Shown here: positions 1-10,693 of the stretch, in pieces
Layout: the number at the start of each line of letters is the position of its first letter
Position numbering within the stretch: position 1 is the stretch's first letter
NCBI GenBank assembly: GCA_017163975.1
Contig: JAFFSR010000299.1
Span: forward strand, 793,501 to 857,500
Length of the DNA stretch: 64,000 nucleotides
Source of the DNA: Anastatus disparis
Lineage: Eukaryota > Arthropoda > Insecta > Hymenoptera > Eupelmidae
Reading direction: 5' to 3'
The notes under the pieces: generated by a model
The model's database searches: none
What the model was told of the DNA's origin: nothing
The model's input: only the letters and a program-made list of their open reading frames with translations
Program-made: the position numbers and the translations under genes

Positions 1-168
1 GAGCGGCAAGAGGCACCAAGAAGAAAGAAATTTGTGCCAAATATATTAAAGAGATCACGACGAGTGCAAACTGACGAAACAGAGCAAGCGTCTGTGAATA
101 CTCAATTGTCTCAAAGTGCCAAGAAAGTCACGTTTCAAGCTGAAGTTTATGACATACCTCAATAGAGG
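1..168 (+). CDS. C-terminal end of a pol-type ORF (partial)
   Basis: An open frame enters from the left edge and ends at TAG (166-168), giving about 55 residues that are basic at first (PRRKKFV, KRSRRV) and then Gln/Ser-rich. No domain is recognisable in this short tail. Its position, upstream of a further ORF, a polypurine tract and an LTR on the same strand, suggests it is the end of an LTR-retrotransposon polyprotein, after the integrase. That is inference from context only. About 385 bp of AT-rich sequence with no gene separates it from the next ORF. Confidence 0.45.
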
Positions 169-553
169 CAACTAAGTTTTAGTATATGGTATACTTGCAA
201 CTGCAAGCCCAAGGACACCGCACTTGAGAACGAAAGCTATAAAAAACGGTACCTGTATAAAGAGAAATTTAGACTGATTCTTATGGAAGAAGTTTTGTTT
301 TGTATACGTAATTAAATGTAAAAAAATAATAAAAAAACAGCTGTAAATATATGAAAGTATAACCGACAATTTCGTCAGTAAGACGAGCGTAGGTTAACTA
401 AATAGAGATCTCATTTTAACACCTTAATGTAAACACGTGATATAGTTAGTAGCGTAGAAAATAAGAATAATAGTTATAGTAATTGCAGTAAATTTATCTG
501 CTATTATCAGCATCTCTTACTCTGTTCTTGAAGGTAACCTGGCCAGTTGCACG

Positions 554-2314
554 ATGGAGCAGTTGGATGAGGTGTTTAAACAACTCGAGCAGATGAAAAC
601 TGCCAGTGACGATGCATACTTCCGCTCCAAATGCTTTAATGCTGAAATACATCTACAGGCTTACAAGCAGAAGATCTCACTGCTCTTCGATCACCATCAT
701 AGGCATCTTACCCGAGGTCAAGGACGCACAGTTATGCGAGAATTTAACCCAAACATCTTGCGTCATCCTGTGTTGGTTGTAAATGGTAAACCTGTGTTGA
801 AGCTCTTCCTGTTTAATTTGTTCGACCAGGTTACTTGTGAAGACATTGATAAATTTCTAAAAGCATCTGGATGTAAGGATTTCACCGTAACTAGGATTTT
901 TAAAGGAAAAGACCGTACGTCGGCGATAGTGCAGGCTGACCACATCGAGGCTTCGTGTTTGCTTCAGTGTAAATCCTGCCTAAAACAGCTCATTTGGAAG
1001 TATAAAGACGGATCTGAGAAGTATGTAAGGGTAAAACCTGATTTTAAGTGTAAGCAGATCGTCGCGGGCAAGCAACCAAGCCTTCGATGTTTTTCACCTG
1101 AGCTCGCCCAAGTTTTAGCATGTGGAGACGCGGTCAGCATTATTTGCTCGAACCTAGGTCCCGGTGATTTCTTTAATTTTTATAAAGCGACGGGTTTCCA
1201 CCCAGTTTTTCACAAGTTGAGCGTACATTTTGACGCGTCGATCAACAGGTATAGAGGAGCTCAAGGAGTAGAACTTATGTATGAAGATGCTAAAACTTTT
1301 AAATTTTCTAGTGTAAGTTTTCCGTTGAATTCACGCGAAGCTTATATGGTTAATGTAAATATGTTATTTGAAAGACAATTCGTGTATGTAAATAAATCTA
1401 GGGATAGATGTAAGGTAAAGTTGATAGATTTGACAGGCGTCGAAGCATCGAATCGAATTTTTGTTAAATTATCCGAGCACTTCGACGTGCAAGAACTGCG
1501 TGTTGGGACTACCCGGGCGCTGTTCGATAGGGAGTTTAGGTTGTTAGGGTTAAGCAATTTATGTTTTGTTAATTGCGTTAATGCGCGTTTAAAATTCTTG
1601 TATGAACCAAACTTTAAAAGCCTGACGACTTTATCTTTAATCAATTGTAAAAAACTTCTTATGGAGGCATTATTTGATTTTGTAAAAGAGAATCAGTCGC
1701 TTAAAGAGCTTCAGTTAATTAATTGTAGTAATATAGACATTGATAGAGTGGATTTCACTATCATTGAAGCAGTTTTTTCTGGTAAAAACGTACTGGAATC
1801 ATTTCAGTACTCATTTGATCATAGAGTAGACTCACAAGTTGAATGGCTGTATCAGCCTTCATTAAAACTGAACAAAACAATTAAGCGCCTGAATCTCTCT
1901 AATAATGGTAAACTTGAGCATTTAGTGCGTTTTATGCTTCCATGCATTCCAAGTGTGACGAGATTGAACGTGTTAGGTTTGAAGTTTCAAGAGCCATTAA
2001 ATTTATCACGACTCTCGCAACTTCAAGAGTGTTCAGTTGATTATAGCTTACAAGCGAATGAAACTTTAAACTCTATTAGCAGTGTCAAAATTAACAATAT
2101 TCAAGTAGTTAATCGTTTAGGTAAAAAGAAAACTAAGGCTTTATCGCTTAATTTTTTAGTAAACACGATTGAATGGTCAAGTCAATTGCGAGTCGTTTTA
2201 GACAATTGCTATGTTCCTGGTAGTAGTTACATTTGGAGTGTACTAAAAAGAAAAAACGTAAACATAAAAAGTTTGGAAAAAAGCTTAATTATAGATTTTA
2301 AAAAGTTATCATAA
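554..2314 (+). CDS. Third ORF of an LTR retrotransposon, leucine-rich-repeat-like protein
   Basis: The 586-codon ORF is intact and begins at an ATG in GCACGATGG. I do not recognise the family. Residues 83-135 have an alternating strand/helix pattern (LKLFLFNLF, then DIDKFLKASG, DFTVTRIF, TSAIVQAD) that could be a small RRM-like or alpha/beta fold. Residues about 330-500 hold several leucine-rich-repeat-like segments (LTTLSLINCKKLL, LKELQLINCSNID, IKRLNLSNNGKLEHL, VTRLNVLGLKF). I see no signal peptide, no membrane segment, and no protease, RT or integrase motif. It lies downstream of a pol-like tail and directly upstream of a polypurine tract and LTR, that is, in the env position. It could be a captured host LRR gene, a diverged accessory protein or an RNA-binding ORF. 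Seen: the ORF, repeats and context. Inferred: membership in the retroelement. Function unknown. Confidence 0.7.
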   Translation: MEQLDEVFKQLEQMKTASDDAYFRSKCFNAEIHLQAYKQKISLLFDHHHRHLTRGQGRTVMREFNPNILRHPVLVVNGKPVLKLFLFNLFDQVTCEDIDKFLKASGCKDFTVTRIFKGKDRTSAIVQADHIEASCLLQCKSCLKQLIWKYKDGSEKYVRVKPDFKCKQIVAGKQPSLRCFSPELAQVLACGDAVSIICSNLGPGDFFNFYKATGFHPVFHKLSVHFDASINRYRGAQGVELMYEDAKTFKFSSVSFPLNSREAYMVNVNMLFERQFVYVNKSRDRCKVKLIDLTGVEASNRIFVKLSEHFDVQELRVGTTRALFDREFRLLGLSNLCFVNCVNARLKFLYEPNFKSLTTLSLINCKKLLMEALFDFVKENQSLKELQLINCSNIDIDRVDFTIIEAVFSGKNVLESFQYSFDHRVDSQVEWLYQPSLKLNKTIKRLNLSNNGKLEHLVRFMLPCIPSVTRLNVLGLKFQEPLNLSRLSQLQECSVDYSLQANETLNSISSVKINNIQVVNRLGKKKTKALSLNFLVNTIEWSSQLRVVLDNCYVPGSSYIWSVLKRKNVNIKSLEKSLIIDFKKLS

Positions 2315-2548
2315 TTTTGTAAACCAGACATGAAATATGCGTTTTTAATGTAATATGTTTTGTAAAAGCGATATGTTGATTTGTAAAGGGCATCACGGCT
2401 GACAAAATAATTAAACAGAGAAATGTAATGTAAACAAAAAAAGAAAGGAAATGTAATTGCAGAGAAGTATATATATGTATATATTTCACCGCCAAGTCTT
2501 TAATGAATTAATCATTTGCAATTAATATTTTTTTTCCTTTTTTCCTTT

Positions 2549-2561
2549 TGAGGGGGAGTAG
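2549..2561 (+). other. Polypurine tract of the Gypsy-type element
   Basis: TGAGGGGGAGTAG directly precedes the LTR that starts TGTAGGGG. A G-rich purine run in this position is the usual primer for plus-strand DNA synthesis in LTR retroelements, and it fixes the element as plus-strand. Confidence 0.7.
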
Positions 2562-2783
2562 TGTAGGGGTCTACACGCTAAGCGCCTTAGTGCGCATGTC
2601 AGGAATTGTTGTAGAGGGTTTTCGGGCCTCGTTGCGAGACGCGTCAGCGTCGTTAGTCAGTCGTGCTAGAGCCTCAGCACTGTTAACCAAATAAAGATTC
2701 ATAGCCGGTAGTCCCGGCGTAATATTGTACTGTAACTAATCTTGGTTTTTCTCTTCTTCCTAGATTCCTTCCGTTCCTTTACA
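2562..2783 (+). repeat. 3' LTR (222 bp) of the first Gypsy-type element
   Basis: The repeat starts TGTAGGGGTCTACACG and ends GTTCCTTTACA, so it has TGTA...TACA termini. It is preceded by a polypurine tract and contains a polyadenylation signal AATAAA (2690-2695). It is GC-richer than its surroundings. The 5' LTR lies outside the window, so identity between the LTRs and the target duplication cannot be checked. The four bases after it are CGCG. Confidence 0.7.
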
Positions 2784-3355
2784 CGCGTGCTTCCATAGAC
2801 GGGCACATGGTTATCTTACATAACAATTAAGTACATAATCACACTTCCATATAATCAAGCTCTTGTACAAACGTCTATACTCGTGATTGAAAAAAAAATT
2901 TTTATTTTAAAAGATTTTTTTATATTTTATTATTGCTGAATCTTTAAAAAACTATTTTATTTATGTTTTTAAAAGATTCAACATAATTTGATGAATACTT
3001 TTTGTGTAACGTAAGTTTTTAAGTTCGTAGTAGACGGCATTACTATTTTACTTATAATTTTTCTCCAGTTTCTTCAACTCATATATATAGATATACTGCC
3101 GTGCTTTTCTCCAGTTCGTCAATTCTTTAACTTATGTATATATATATAGGTATACTACCACACGTCTTTTTCTCCAGTTCGTCGATTCTTCGACTTACAA
3201 ATATATAATATGAAATAAAAATAGATAATAAAAATAGGTACTACATTTTAATAAAAAAAGAGTGCTGTTTATGATTTGAATAATAAGGTTATATTTAATA
3301 TTTTATTAAATCTCTGTAACCAACAAACTGAATATTATAAAAAGCTTACCTTTAA
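2784..3355. repeat. AT-rich spacer with a short minisatellite
   Basis: No gene seen. About three imperfect copies of a 50-60 bp unit beginning TTTCTCCAGTTCGTC and carrying a TATATATA run with GGTATACT lie at roughly 3060-3190. Confidence 0.5.
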
Positions 3356-4445
3356 AAAGGTATATGATGGGCAAGTACGCTTAGCAATTTATTTTAATTA
3401 ACGATTTTAACTATTTTGATGTCTTAAACATATTATAAACTATTTTTTTAGTGATAAAATCAAACCTTGACATTAGAATTTTATGAAATCATGAAACAAA
3501 TGTCAAGTATTTTTTTTTATAATTGAATTTTACATGGTTCACAGAATTAATCCATTTATTTAGTATTTGAAACTATCGAATCTTGACATTAAAATTTCAT
3601 GAAATCACGAAACAAATGTCAAGTATATAGTAAAAGTGATAAAACTATGGTACCTTACCATAATTTTTAACAAAAGATTTTTCAAATTTTTTTTTTATAA
3701 ATAAACGTTGAATTTTACTAACCAAATTACTTCTTATCTTTTTTTATCATTTATTTAAAAGTGTTCTGAAATTTTTTAAATCTTATTAAATATTTACAAA
3801 ATTACTTGCTAGGCCCGTGGATAAATATTTTATTGGTGAAATGCTTAATGAATGTATGTTCTAACATTTGAACTAGAAATTATAATAGGTGTAAGATACA
3901 GGTAATATACAATTATTTAAATGTATTAAGATGATACGCTCCTGAAAAATATACTGAACATAAAATACAATATTGTGTACAACGGGCCTAGCAAGTAATT
4001 TTGTAAATATTTAATAAGATTTAAAAAATTTCAGAACACTTTTAAATAAATGATAAAAAAAGATAAGAAGTAATTTGGTTAGTAAAATTCAACGTTTATT
4101 TATAAAAAAAAAAATTTGAAAAATCTTTTGTTAAAAATTATGGTAAGGTACCATAGTTTTATCACTTTTACTATATACTTGACATTTGTTTCGTTATTTC
4201 ATGAAATTTTAATGTCAAGATTCGATAGTTTCAAATACTAAATAAATGGATTAATTCTGTGAACCATGTAAAATTCAATTATAAAAAAAAATACTTGACA
4301 TTTGTTTCATGATTTCATAAAATTCTAATGTCAAGGTTTGATTTTATCACTAAAAAAATAGTTTATAATATGTTTAAGACATCAAAATAGTTAAAATCGT
4401 TAATTAAAATAAATTGCTAAGCATACTTGCCCATCATATACCTTT
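3356..4445. repeat. Long palindrome, arms about 463 bp
   Basis: Left arm 3356-3818 and right arm 3982-4445 are near-perfect reverse complements, separated by a 163-bp loop. Outer ends read AAAGGTATATGATGGGCAAG. The inner edge carries ACTTGCTAGGCCCGT. No ORF. The loop begins ATTTTATTGGTGAAATGC, which recurs in the loop of the palindrome at 42666-44630. It may be a foldback-type non-autonomous element. I could not identify a target duplication. Confidence 0.75.
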
Positions 4446-4541
4446 ATATTTATTCAAAATCATTTGGTTATCACAAAAAAATAAAATATTTGATTTAAAA
4501 TGAACCGTTTATTTGATTTGATTAATGATTCTGCATTGTCC
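4446..4541. repeat. Partial unit of the 201-bp repeat, left flank of the large retroelement
   Basis: The sequence ending ATTAATGATTCTGCATTGTCC matches the end of the 201-bp units found at 25028-26015. GTCC at 4538-4541 is repeated at 25028-25031 immediately outside the other LTR, so this piece and the array were contiguous before the retroelement inserted. Confidence 0.7.
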
Positions 4542-5749
4542 TGTTAAGAGCATGACGAAGCTGTCCGCCTTCTAATAATATTTCCAATCTTAACTTATGA
4601 ATAAACGATGCGTTTAATCGAGTTTCTTTGCTACAAAGAAAAAATTTGTAAGATTAAACTCTAATGCGGACAACTCAACAAATCCACCAAAATATAATAC
4701 ATACAAAGTTATAATAAAAACTTTCAATATGTCGTATTTTAAGGTTAGGTTTGTCGAGTTTGATATCTAATTTCCAATCAAAGCTCATAAAAAAATAACA
4801 AGTCCAAATGATTTTTTATTTTAACAAAAGTTATTGTATAAATATAGCTTTAGTGCGGACAAGTCATTATATTTGATTAATTTAAGAATTTAAAAAGATA
4901 TTGATAAAATAAAAAAAGCAAAACTCGATTGCTGCAGCTCCGACATGCCGTTAAGTCCTGGCTTTACACCAGGACGGAATTAATGATTGATTATGTTGTT
5001 GATATGAGGAAAATATATTTTATTATAATATTAAATAAAAGAACAAAGTTTAATTTTAAAATATTTAATTTGAAAGTTAAGTCTAGTGATAGAAAAGCTC
5101 TACCAATTTTAATTGTTATGAATCGTTCTCACGATTAAATATACTTGAATTGAAATAATGTAGATCAAAATATAATTGTAAGAATCTTACCTTGATTCGG
5201 CTAAGTAGATACAGGCAGATAGTAAATAAGTACACTTGATTTAATATTTTAATTATAGTGATTTTATTTGTTACTTTTATAATAAACTGAATATAGTGCG
5301 CGAATATTTGAATAATTTTATAGTGCGAGGAATATAGTTATAATAATTGTATCTTTGAAGTGCTTGTAGAAATTCTTTGATAAAGTGCTTTGAAAAAGTG
5401 TCTGCTTTAAAGTGCTTATTGAAGTGCTCCTTTATCCTGATTTGATCTGTCTTTTTATATTGATGATCCCTGCCTTGTTTAAGAATTTGAATTGGTGTCA
5501 ACTGATGGAGCAATGCTTATTCTGCATTTTGACTTTTATTGAATGATATGGTTAACGTGGTAAATCTGGTTTGTGTAGTCTTCGTAATTGTACTTACTTT
5601 GTTAATTCTGAAAATCGCATTGCACTTGGTTTCTTAACAAATGACTTACTTTTACAATATGCTTGCTAAGGTAAATTAGCTGATTGATCAATAACTGCAT
5701 ATTTTTGGAATGATAAATTTTAAAATAAAAGATACGTCGTGACGTAACA
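4542..5749 (-). repeat. 3' LTR of the large retroelement (801 bp plus insertion)
   Basis: It starts TGTTAA on the plus strand and ends ACGTAACA. The 403-bp element at 4548-4950 plus its TTAA duplication interrupts it after six bases. Without these 407 bp the length is 801 bp, exactly that of the other LTR after its own insertion is subtracted. A 78-codon open frame runs on the minus strand inside both LTRs (5277-5513 here), with no recognisable product. Confidence 0.88.
4548..4950. mobile_element. 403-bp TTAA-flanked inverted-repeat element
   Basis: Flanked by TTAA at 4544-4547 and 4951-4954. The uninterrupted LTR at 23125 has a single TTAA here, so it serves as the empty site. Termini GAGCATGACGAAGCTG and, inverted, CGGCATGTCGGAGCTG match at 12 of 16 positions. 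The TTAA target is typical of piggyBac-superfamily transposases, none of which is encoded in the window. Its interior is clearly related to the interior of the TA elements at 23295 and 53472. Confidence 0.82.
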
Positions 5750-6711
5750 CCTTGGAGCTCAAGATGTTGCTTATCGGTACGAGAAGCAACAAAAGAAACA
5801 ATTTTAATGTAATAACAATTTTTCCAGTTGTTGATTAATTTACATAAATATCTTAAATCTATTTTAATATAAAAATATTTTATTTGAATGTCTTCATACA
5901 ATTATTCGATGTATTTATCTATTATATAATTGTTAAGTAATGTATGATTATTGGTAATGGAATATAAGGAAAATGGAAAATTCTTGAATTTTATTGTTAT
6001 TTCAAACTTGTAATATTTGATAACATTGCATTTAAATGTTTTGACTTACTAAAATTTTTTTGATTGATCAGTAACTGTATATGTTTGAATTAATAAATAT
6101 AAGAGTAATAAAATGTAATAAATTTTGTACAGTTATTGATCAATTTACATAAATAATTTAAAATCTATTTAAATACGGTATTCAGTAAAATATTTTGTTC
6201 GAATATTTTCTTACAATTATTCGATGTGTTTGTAGTAGATATATTTAAAAAAGAATTAAAATTATTAAATTATATAGTTATCTTAAACTTATAATATTTA
6301 AAAATAGTTTTTTTTTTTTATTATTCATGATTTTGCTTATAAATACTTTTTAATTAATTTAATCTATACATTTCAAATTTTCTTTACAAATGAAATTTTT
6401 TTATTATTACTTATGAGATAAAAAATAACATAAAATGTTTTGTAAAAGTAATCATTTAAATAGTATAAAATCATTTAAATATAATGTGAATATATAAGTG
6501 AATATTCATTCACTTCCCTCCCGACTCAAGATGATTGTATAGGTAACTATGCAATCTGAAATGTAATAGACTTAAGCTTTAACTGAATACCTTAGATGTA
6601 ACAATATAATTAAAATTATGATTTACATAGCTTAAATCGTTTCTTAATTTGAAAATCATTTTAGAGAAAAAATAATAATAATAAAAATCTGTAATAATTA
6701 TAATTATTTAA
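5750..6711. other. AT-rich 3' untranslated part of the large retroelement
   Basis: No supported gene. The segment 6060-6240 imperfectly repeats the 5680-5930 stretch that straddles the LTR edge (shared GATTGATCA.TAACTG and CAATTATTCGATGT), an old local duplication. The sequence abutting the LTR is not purine-rich, so I could not identify a convincing polypurine tract. Confidence 0.5.
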
Positions 6712-8004
6712 TTAATCTATGCGAGAGCAGAAGAGTGGTAATTCTCTAGGCTCTTCTTGAATAGGTTTGGGAGCAGGTGTAGGTATTGGTGGTTTGGTGT
6801 ATGGTGCTTTTAAGGGTAAAGGTGGAGGTGTAGGTTTCGCTATGCATGATTGTGTTGTTTCTCTTAATGGTGTTAGTTTTGATATAGAAGGTTTTTCTAT
6901 TCTTATTTCTTTTAGTTGGATCTCTTCGTAATTTATTTTTCTTTTAACTTTATTGGTATTTAATGTAATCATTAAATGTGTTAGAGAGCTGAAAATTGCT
7001 CCTAACAAATGTATAGACCAGCCATAAATAGTGTAAAGGGTATAGCCCCTTATTATTATGTCTATAGTCAATTTAATTATTTGGATAATAATTAATATCA
7101 TCATTATGGCTGAGCTTATAGACCCAAAAGTTGTCAATTTATTTACGAATTTATTCCAAGTATTTTCTGCAATATGCGATAATGTATTTTCTGTAAGTAG
7201 ATTATTTAATAAGTCTACTTGTGTGTTTTGTTCTCCCTGTATACCTCTTGCTATGGCATTAAGTAGCGCTGCTTTTTCAAAAGGAAACATGATGTGTTGC
7301 TGTAATTCTTGTAAATCCTCTTGAGAATAAATTCCGCTTGTTGCTAAAGAAGATATTTTTTCTGGTATCCACGACTTTTGAGTGTTTGGTTTTAAGACTT
7401 TTACTATATTTTTTGTCGGTCGTGGTTTTGGTAGGAGATTTATTCAATTTTCTCCAATTTTATAATATTGAGGAATTATCGAATTACAGTTTATTTCCGA
7501 TCCTGATTTTAATAATATATGTGTTTTTGGTGTCAAAAACCATGTTTGATTTTTTGTTAATACTGGCAATTGAATATAACATTTGTTTGTATGCAGCAAC
7601 TGTGTCTCTACTGGTGTACATTTAATAACATGTACTACATATAGCCTGGTTTCTGCATGATGTTATAAGCGAATTCATCGGGAGCTATGGATGCAAGGGA
7701 TAATGATTCGCGAATCACCTTTTTTTCTATCTCGCATTTTTCTTTTAAAATATTAAAATATAAATCTGTAAGATCAGCCCTAAAATGTTTTTCAATATAT
7801 ACAAATTTTGAGTGTATATATGTAAATAAATCTAAATTTGTTACATCTTTTTTTACCGTATTATCATCAAATAATATTTTATTATAAGATATATCTAAAA
7901 TAAATAACTTCGGGTGTTCCGTTTTTGTTAATATTCTATCGCAAATTTTTACATTATTTAACGCCGACGAAGAAAATGTTATTGTTTCTGTGTTTACAGT
8001 ATAT
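6712..8004 (-). pseudogene. env: Chuvirus-like glycoprotein, C-terminal half (broken)
   Basis: The minus strand from 8004 continues the glycoprotein interrupted by the 1771-bp insertion. Recognisable pieces include SLASIAPDEFAYNIMQKPGY near 7650-7710, followed by a stop and frame change, then a stretch leading into the open 192-codon frame at 7290-6712. That last part has two hydrophobic segments (about residues 53-72 and 80-110; IMMILIIIQIIKL is the clearest) expected to be the membrane anchor, and a proline-rich cytoplasmic tail (PTPPPLPLKAP, PIPTPAPKP). Layout and motifs fit the class III glycoproteins of chuviruses captured by insect retroelements. At least one frameshift and one stop make this copy non-functional as read. 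Confidence 0.65.
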
Positions 8005-9775
8005 GGGTAAATCTTTCATAATGTTAAAATTTCACCTGCAACAAATTGAAAAAAAAAAAATACAGGCACACGTATAAAACTAATTTTCTCTTAATGTTGA
8101 CGTATTATAATGAAAGAAAAAAATCGTGTTACTCACTTTTAAGGGTAGTCTTTTTAACAAACATCAAAAGACAGATTTTCGAGTAAATTTTTCATAGTGT
8201 TAAAATTTACTTTCAATAAATTAAAAAAAATTGAAGACACATGTATCAAATTTATTTTTTTTAAATATTGATATATTAAAATGATAATAAAAGAAAAAAT
8301 CGCATTACTCACTTTTGAAGATAGCTTTTTTTAATATAAGACATTTAAATATATTCATTATTATCACACCCAGGTATAATATTTTACCTATCTCAGATCA
8401 GTTTTTTAAGTATTTTGGGCTATAATAGATCATTTTCCATTGAGCTTTTTCATTTTTACATGTTTAATATGTTACAGAAAATATTTAAATACGCAATTTA
8501 CATTAATAATTACAAAATTTTTTGTAATAAATAAAATATGTCAGAAATGGCAATTTTTTTGGAAAATTCATTAATTAATTCGGGTATTAAAATTGAGTGA
8601 TATTAGTTACCCAATGGCTTTTGGGATTGCTGATTACAAATCATAAGTGAGTGGAATATCAATTTATTTTTGCTAAAATTGTCAATCTTAGGGTATGAAA
8701 TTTGACATAGATTTGTGTAGTTTATGTTTTCGAATAAAAATACTTATATTCCTTTTAACCAAATATTTTAGTTTATTTAATAAACATTAAAAAATATAAA
8801 AATCGAAAAATTTTGATAAATAATCTTAGCATCGTAGCATTATGAATAATAGAAAAATCACGGTTATATAAACAAAATCTCGAAATTAGAAAATCGGTTT
8901 TTAAATCTAGAAATTTCAGTGATGATTCAACTCAACGTTCTAGGTGTAAGCTATTAATACATACTAAAACTGAGCTTTTTAAAGTTTAAACTCTTTAGAA
9001 TTAAAACATTGATAGAAACTAGGTAATCGATGTAAATTTGGAAAATTTAATAGCCGGGAAAAATTCAATGATTTCCAGAATACTCGAAATAATACTTCAA
9101 AAGCAACTTAAAGATTACATTGAGTATTATAAAATAGTAAATTACAAAGTTCACAACAGAGAAAAGGTGAATCAAAGCTTAGATTTTCATATTAGTGGAT
9201 AAAAACCTATTTTCAAAAGTGAGTCACGTTTTTTAAGTATAATTTCAAACGAACAAAGAACTTTATCTACACTAGGCACACGTTCCTAATAAAAAATTTC
9301 TCTTTGTGATTCTAAATATTACCTTTTGATGTAGTTTAAAATGTCACCGCTGAATAGTCTTTTTTACAGCATCGTATTTTCCAGAAAAAAGTAAAATATA
9401 TAAATTTTTGGTAACATTTTAATAACCTTTCAGAAAGTACTTTTGTTAACAGGCACACACCCATGCTCTTGATTTTCCAAAAGTATGTGTATAGATAAAG
9501 CTTTGGTGTGAATTTCAAATCAAAAAAGCAGTAGTCATTTTTTTTATAGCGATAATTTATCATTTTACATGGCCTGGTAACATTTAAATTAAAAAAAAAA
9601 AACCTCTTTTCCCCATCCGCCATAAAATGACACGTCTAATTATCATTAAAAATATAGCAAAATTAGTTTCTAATAACTCAATAAATCAGTGAACATTTGC
9701 TAACAAGATGTGCTATCTCATATTTAGGAGAAATGACGCAGTAACATGATTTTTAAAAGTATGAAAGAATTACCC
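8005..9775. mobile_element. 1771-bp inverted-repeat element inside env
   Basis: Termini GGGTAAATCTTTCATA and, inverted, GGGTAATTCTTTCATA, with a 4-bp ATAT duplication (8001-8004, 9776-9779). The env frame is continuous across the site if the element and one ATAT are ignored, which supports these limits. A roughly 160-bp unit near the left end is imperfectly duplicated (8015-8160 and 8180-8340, both with ACTCACTTTT and AAAAATCG). No transposase is visible, so it is non-autonomous. Superfamily not assigned. Confidence 0.78.
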
Positions 9776-10510
9776 ATATATGGGATTTTGATTAGGTGAA
9801 TTAATTATAGTTGCAGGGCCTCTGTATAAAGTCTCATATTCTGTTTTAAAACCTTCTTCTGTAGGTAAATTTTCCCAAAAAGTATAGCCTGATTGTGAAT
9901 CAATGCAATGTTGATCCGAAAATTTACATACAGTCCCTGAATTTAATCTTAATTTATCATTTTTTAGACTTACTTGAGCGTATTCTTCTAATAAAGTTAT
10001 TCTTATAAGACCCTGTACTAAAACGTTGTCCCATGATCCAAAATTGTCTGTGTATGAAGCTCCTGTGCACGTTTTATCCTTCACTGAGCCTGCGAAGTCT
10101 ATTCCAACTGCTTTTGTTGAATTTATTTTCAGGTCAGCTATAGTATGTATATTATCATATTTAAATATCCCTGTATCGTGAATGAATTTACATTTTTCAT
10201 GGCTAATTTCATATAAATATTCTTGTAAAGCGTGAGCAGTTGATCCTAAATGACTGAACATCCCGCAATGGAAAACTGTTCTTTGAATTTCTACTTTGCA
10301 TTGTATAACTTTAATTTTTTTAAATTCTGCAACTTGTAATAGTTCTATTGTAGAATTAGTTATAGTAATATTTTCCTGTTGAAAGTCACATTCTCCTGTG
10401 TCTAGTAGAGAATATGTAGTGATGATTGGGTCTGTAGATTCACAATTGAAGCCAATAATTGCAGCATTTTCTCTAACAATAGATAATAATATGAATAAAA
10501 TTACCAGCAT
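9770..10510 (-). pseudogene. env: Chuvirus-like glycoprotein, N-terminal half
   Basis: The open 246-codon frame starts with a signal peptide (MLVILFILLSIVRENAA) followed by an ectodomain rich in cysteines (GFNCES, GECDFQQ, VIQCKVE, VFHCGMF, EKCKF, KTCTGAS, TVCKFSDQHC) and several N-glycosylation sequons. The pattern, and the C-terminal half beyond the insertion, resemble the glycoprotein of chuviruses that insect LTR retroelements have repeatedly acquired, mostly reported in BEL/Pao elements. The reading frame ends three bases into the 1771-bp element, which supplies the stop. It lies after the integrase, the normal env position. Its expected role is membrane fusion and cell entry. This copy is interrupted. 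Confidence 0.68.
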
Positions 10511-10693
10511 TTTTTTTTTCTCTCTTTACCTTTTTCTTTCTGAAACATAAAATAATATTAATTTTTTCGTTCATGTAAAATTAATTTATTTGCATGAACT
10601 AATTTTGAGCCACCCTTGAAATCTATAGAAATATTGCTATTTTCGTGAACCTTTAATACTTCAAAAGGTCCCAGGTTTTGATTTTTTTCTAAT

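Noticed and set aside
5277..5513. 78-codon open frame in the LTR, repeated at 24555-24791
   Set aside because: It is duplicated only because it lies in both LTRs. No domain, and AT-rich codon content gives no support for translation.
4949..5749. Reading the left LTR as starting at 4949 without a target duplication
   Set aside because: The first TGTTAA and the GTCC duplication are at 4538-4547. The 403-bp TTAA element explains the displaced start and gives 801 bp for both LTRs.
7058..7887. Plus-strand open frames opposite the glycoprotein gene
   Set aside because: They are antisense shadows. The minus strand carries the recognisable signal-peptide, ectodomain and anchor features.
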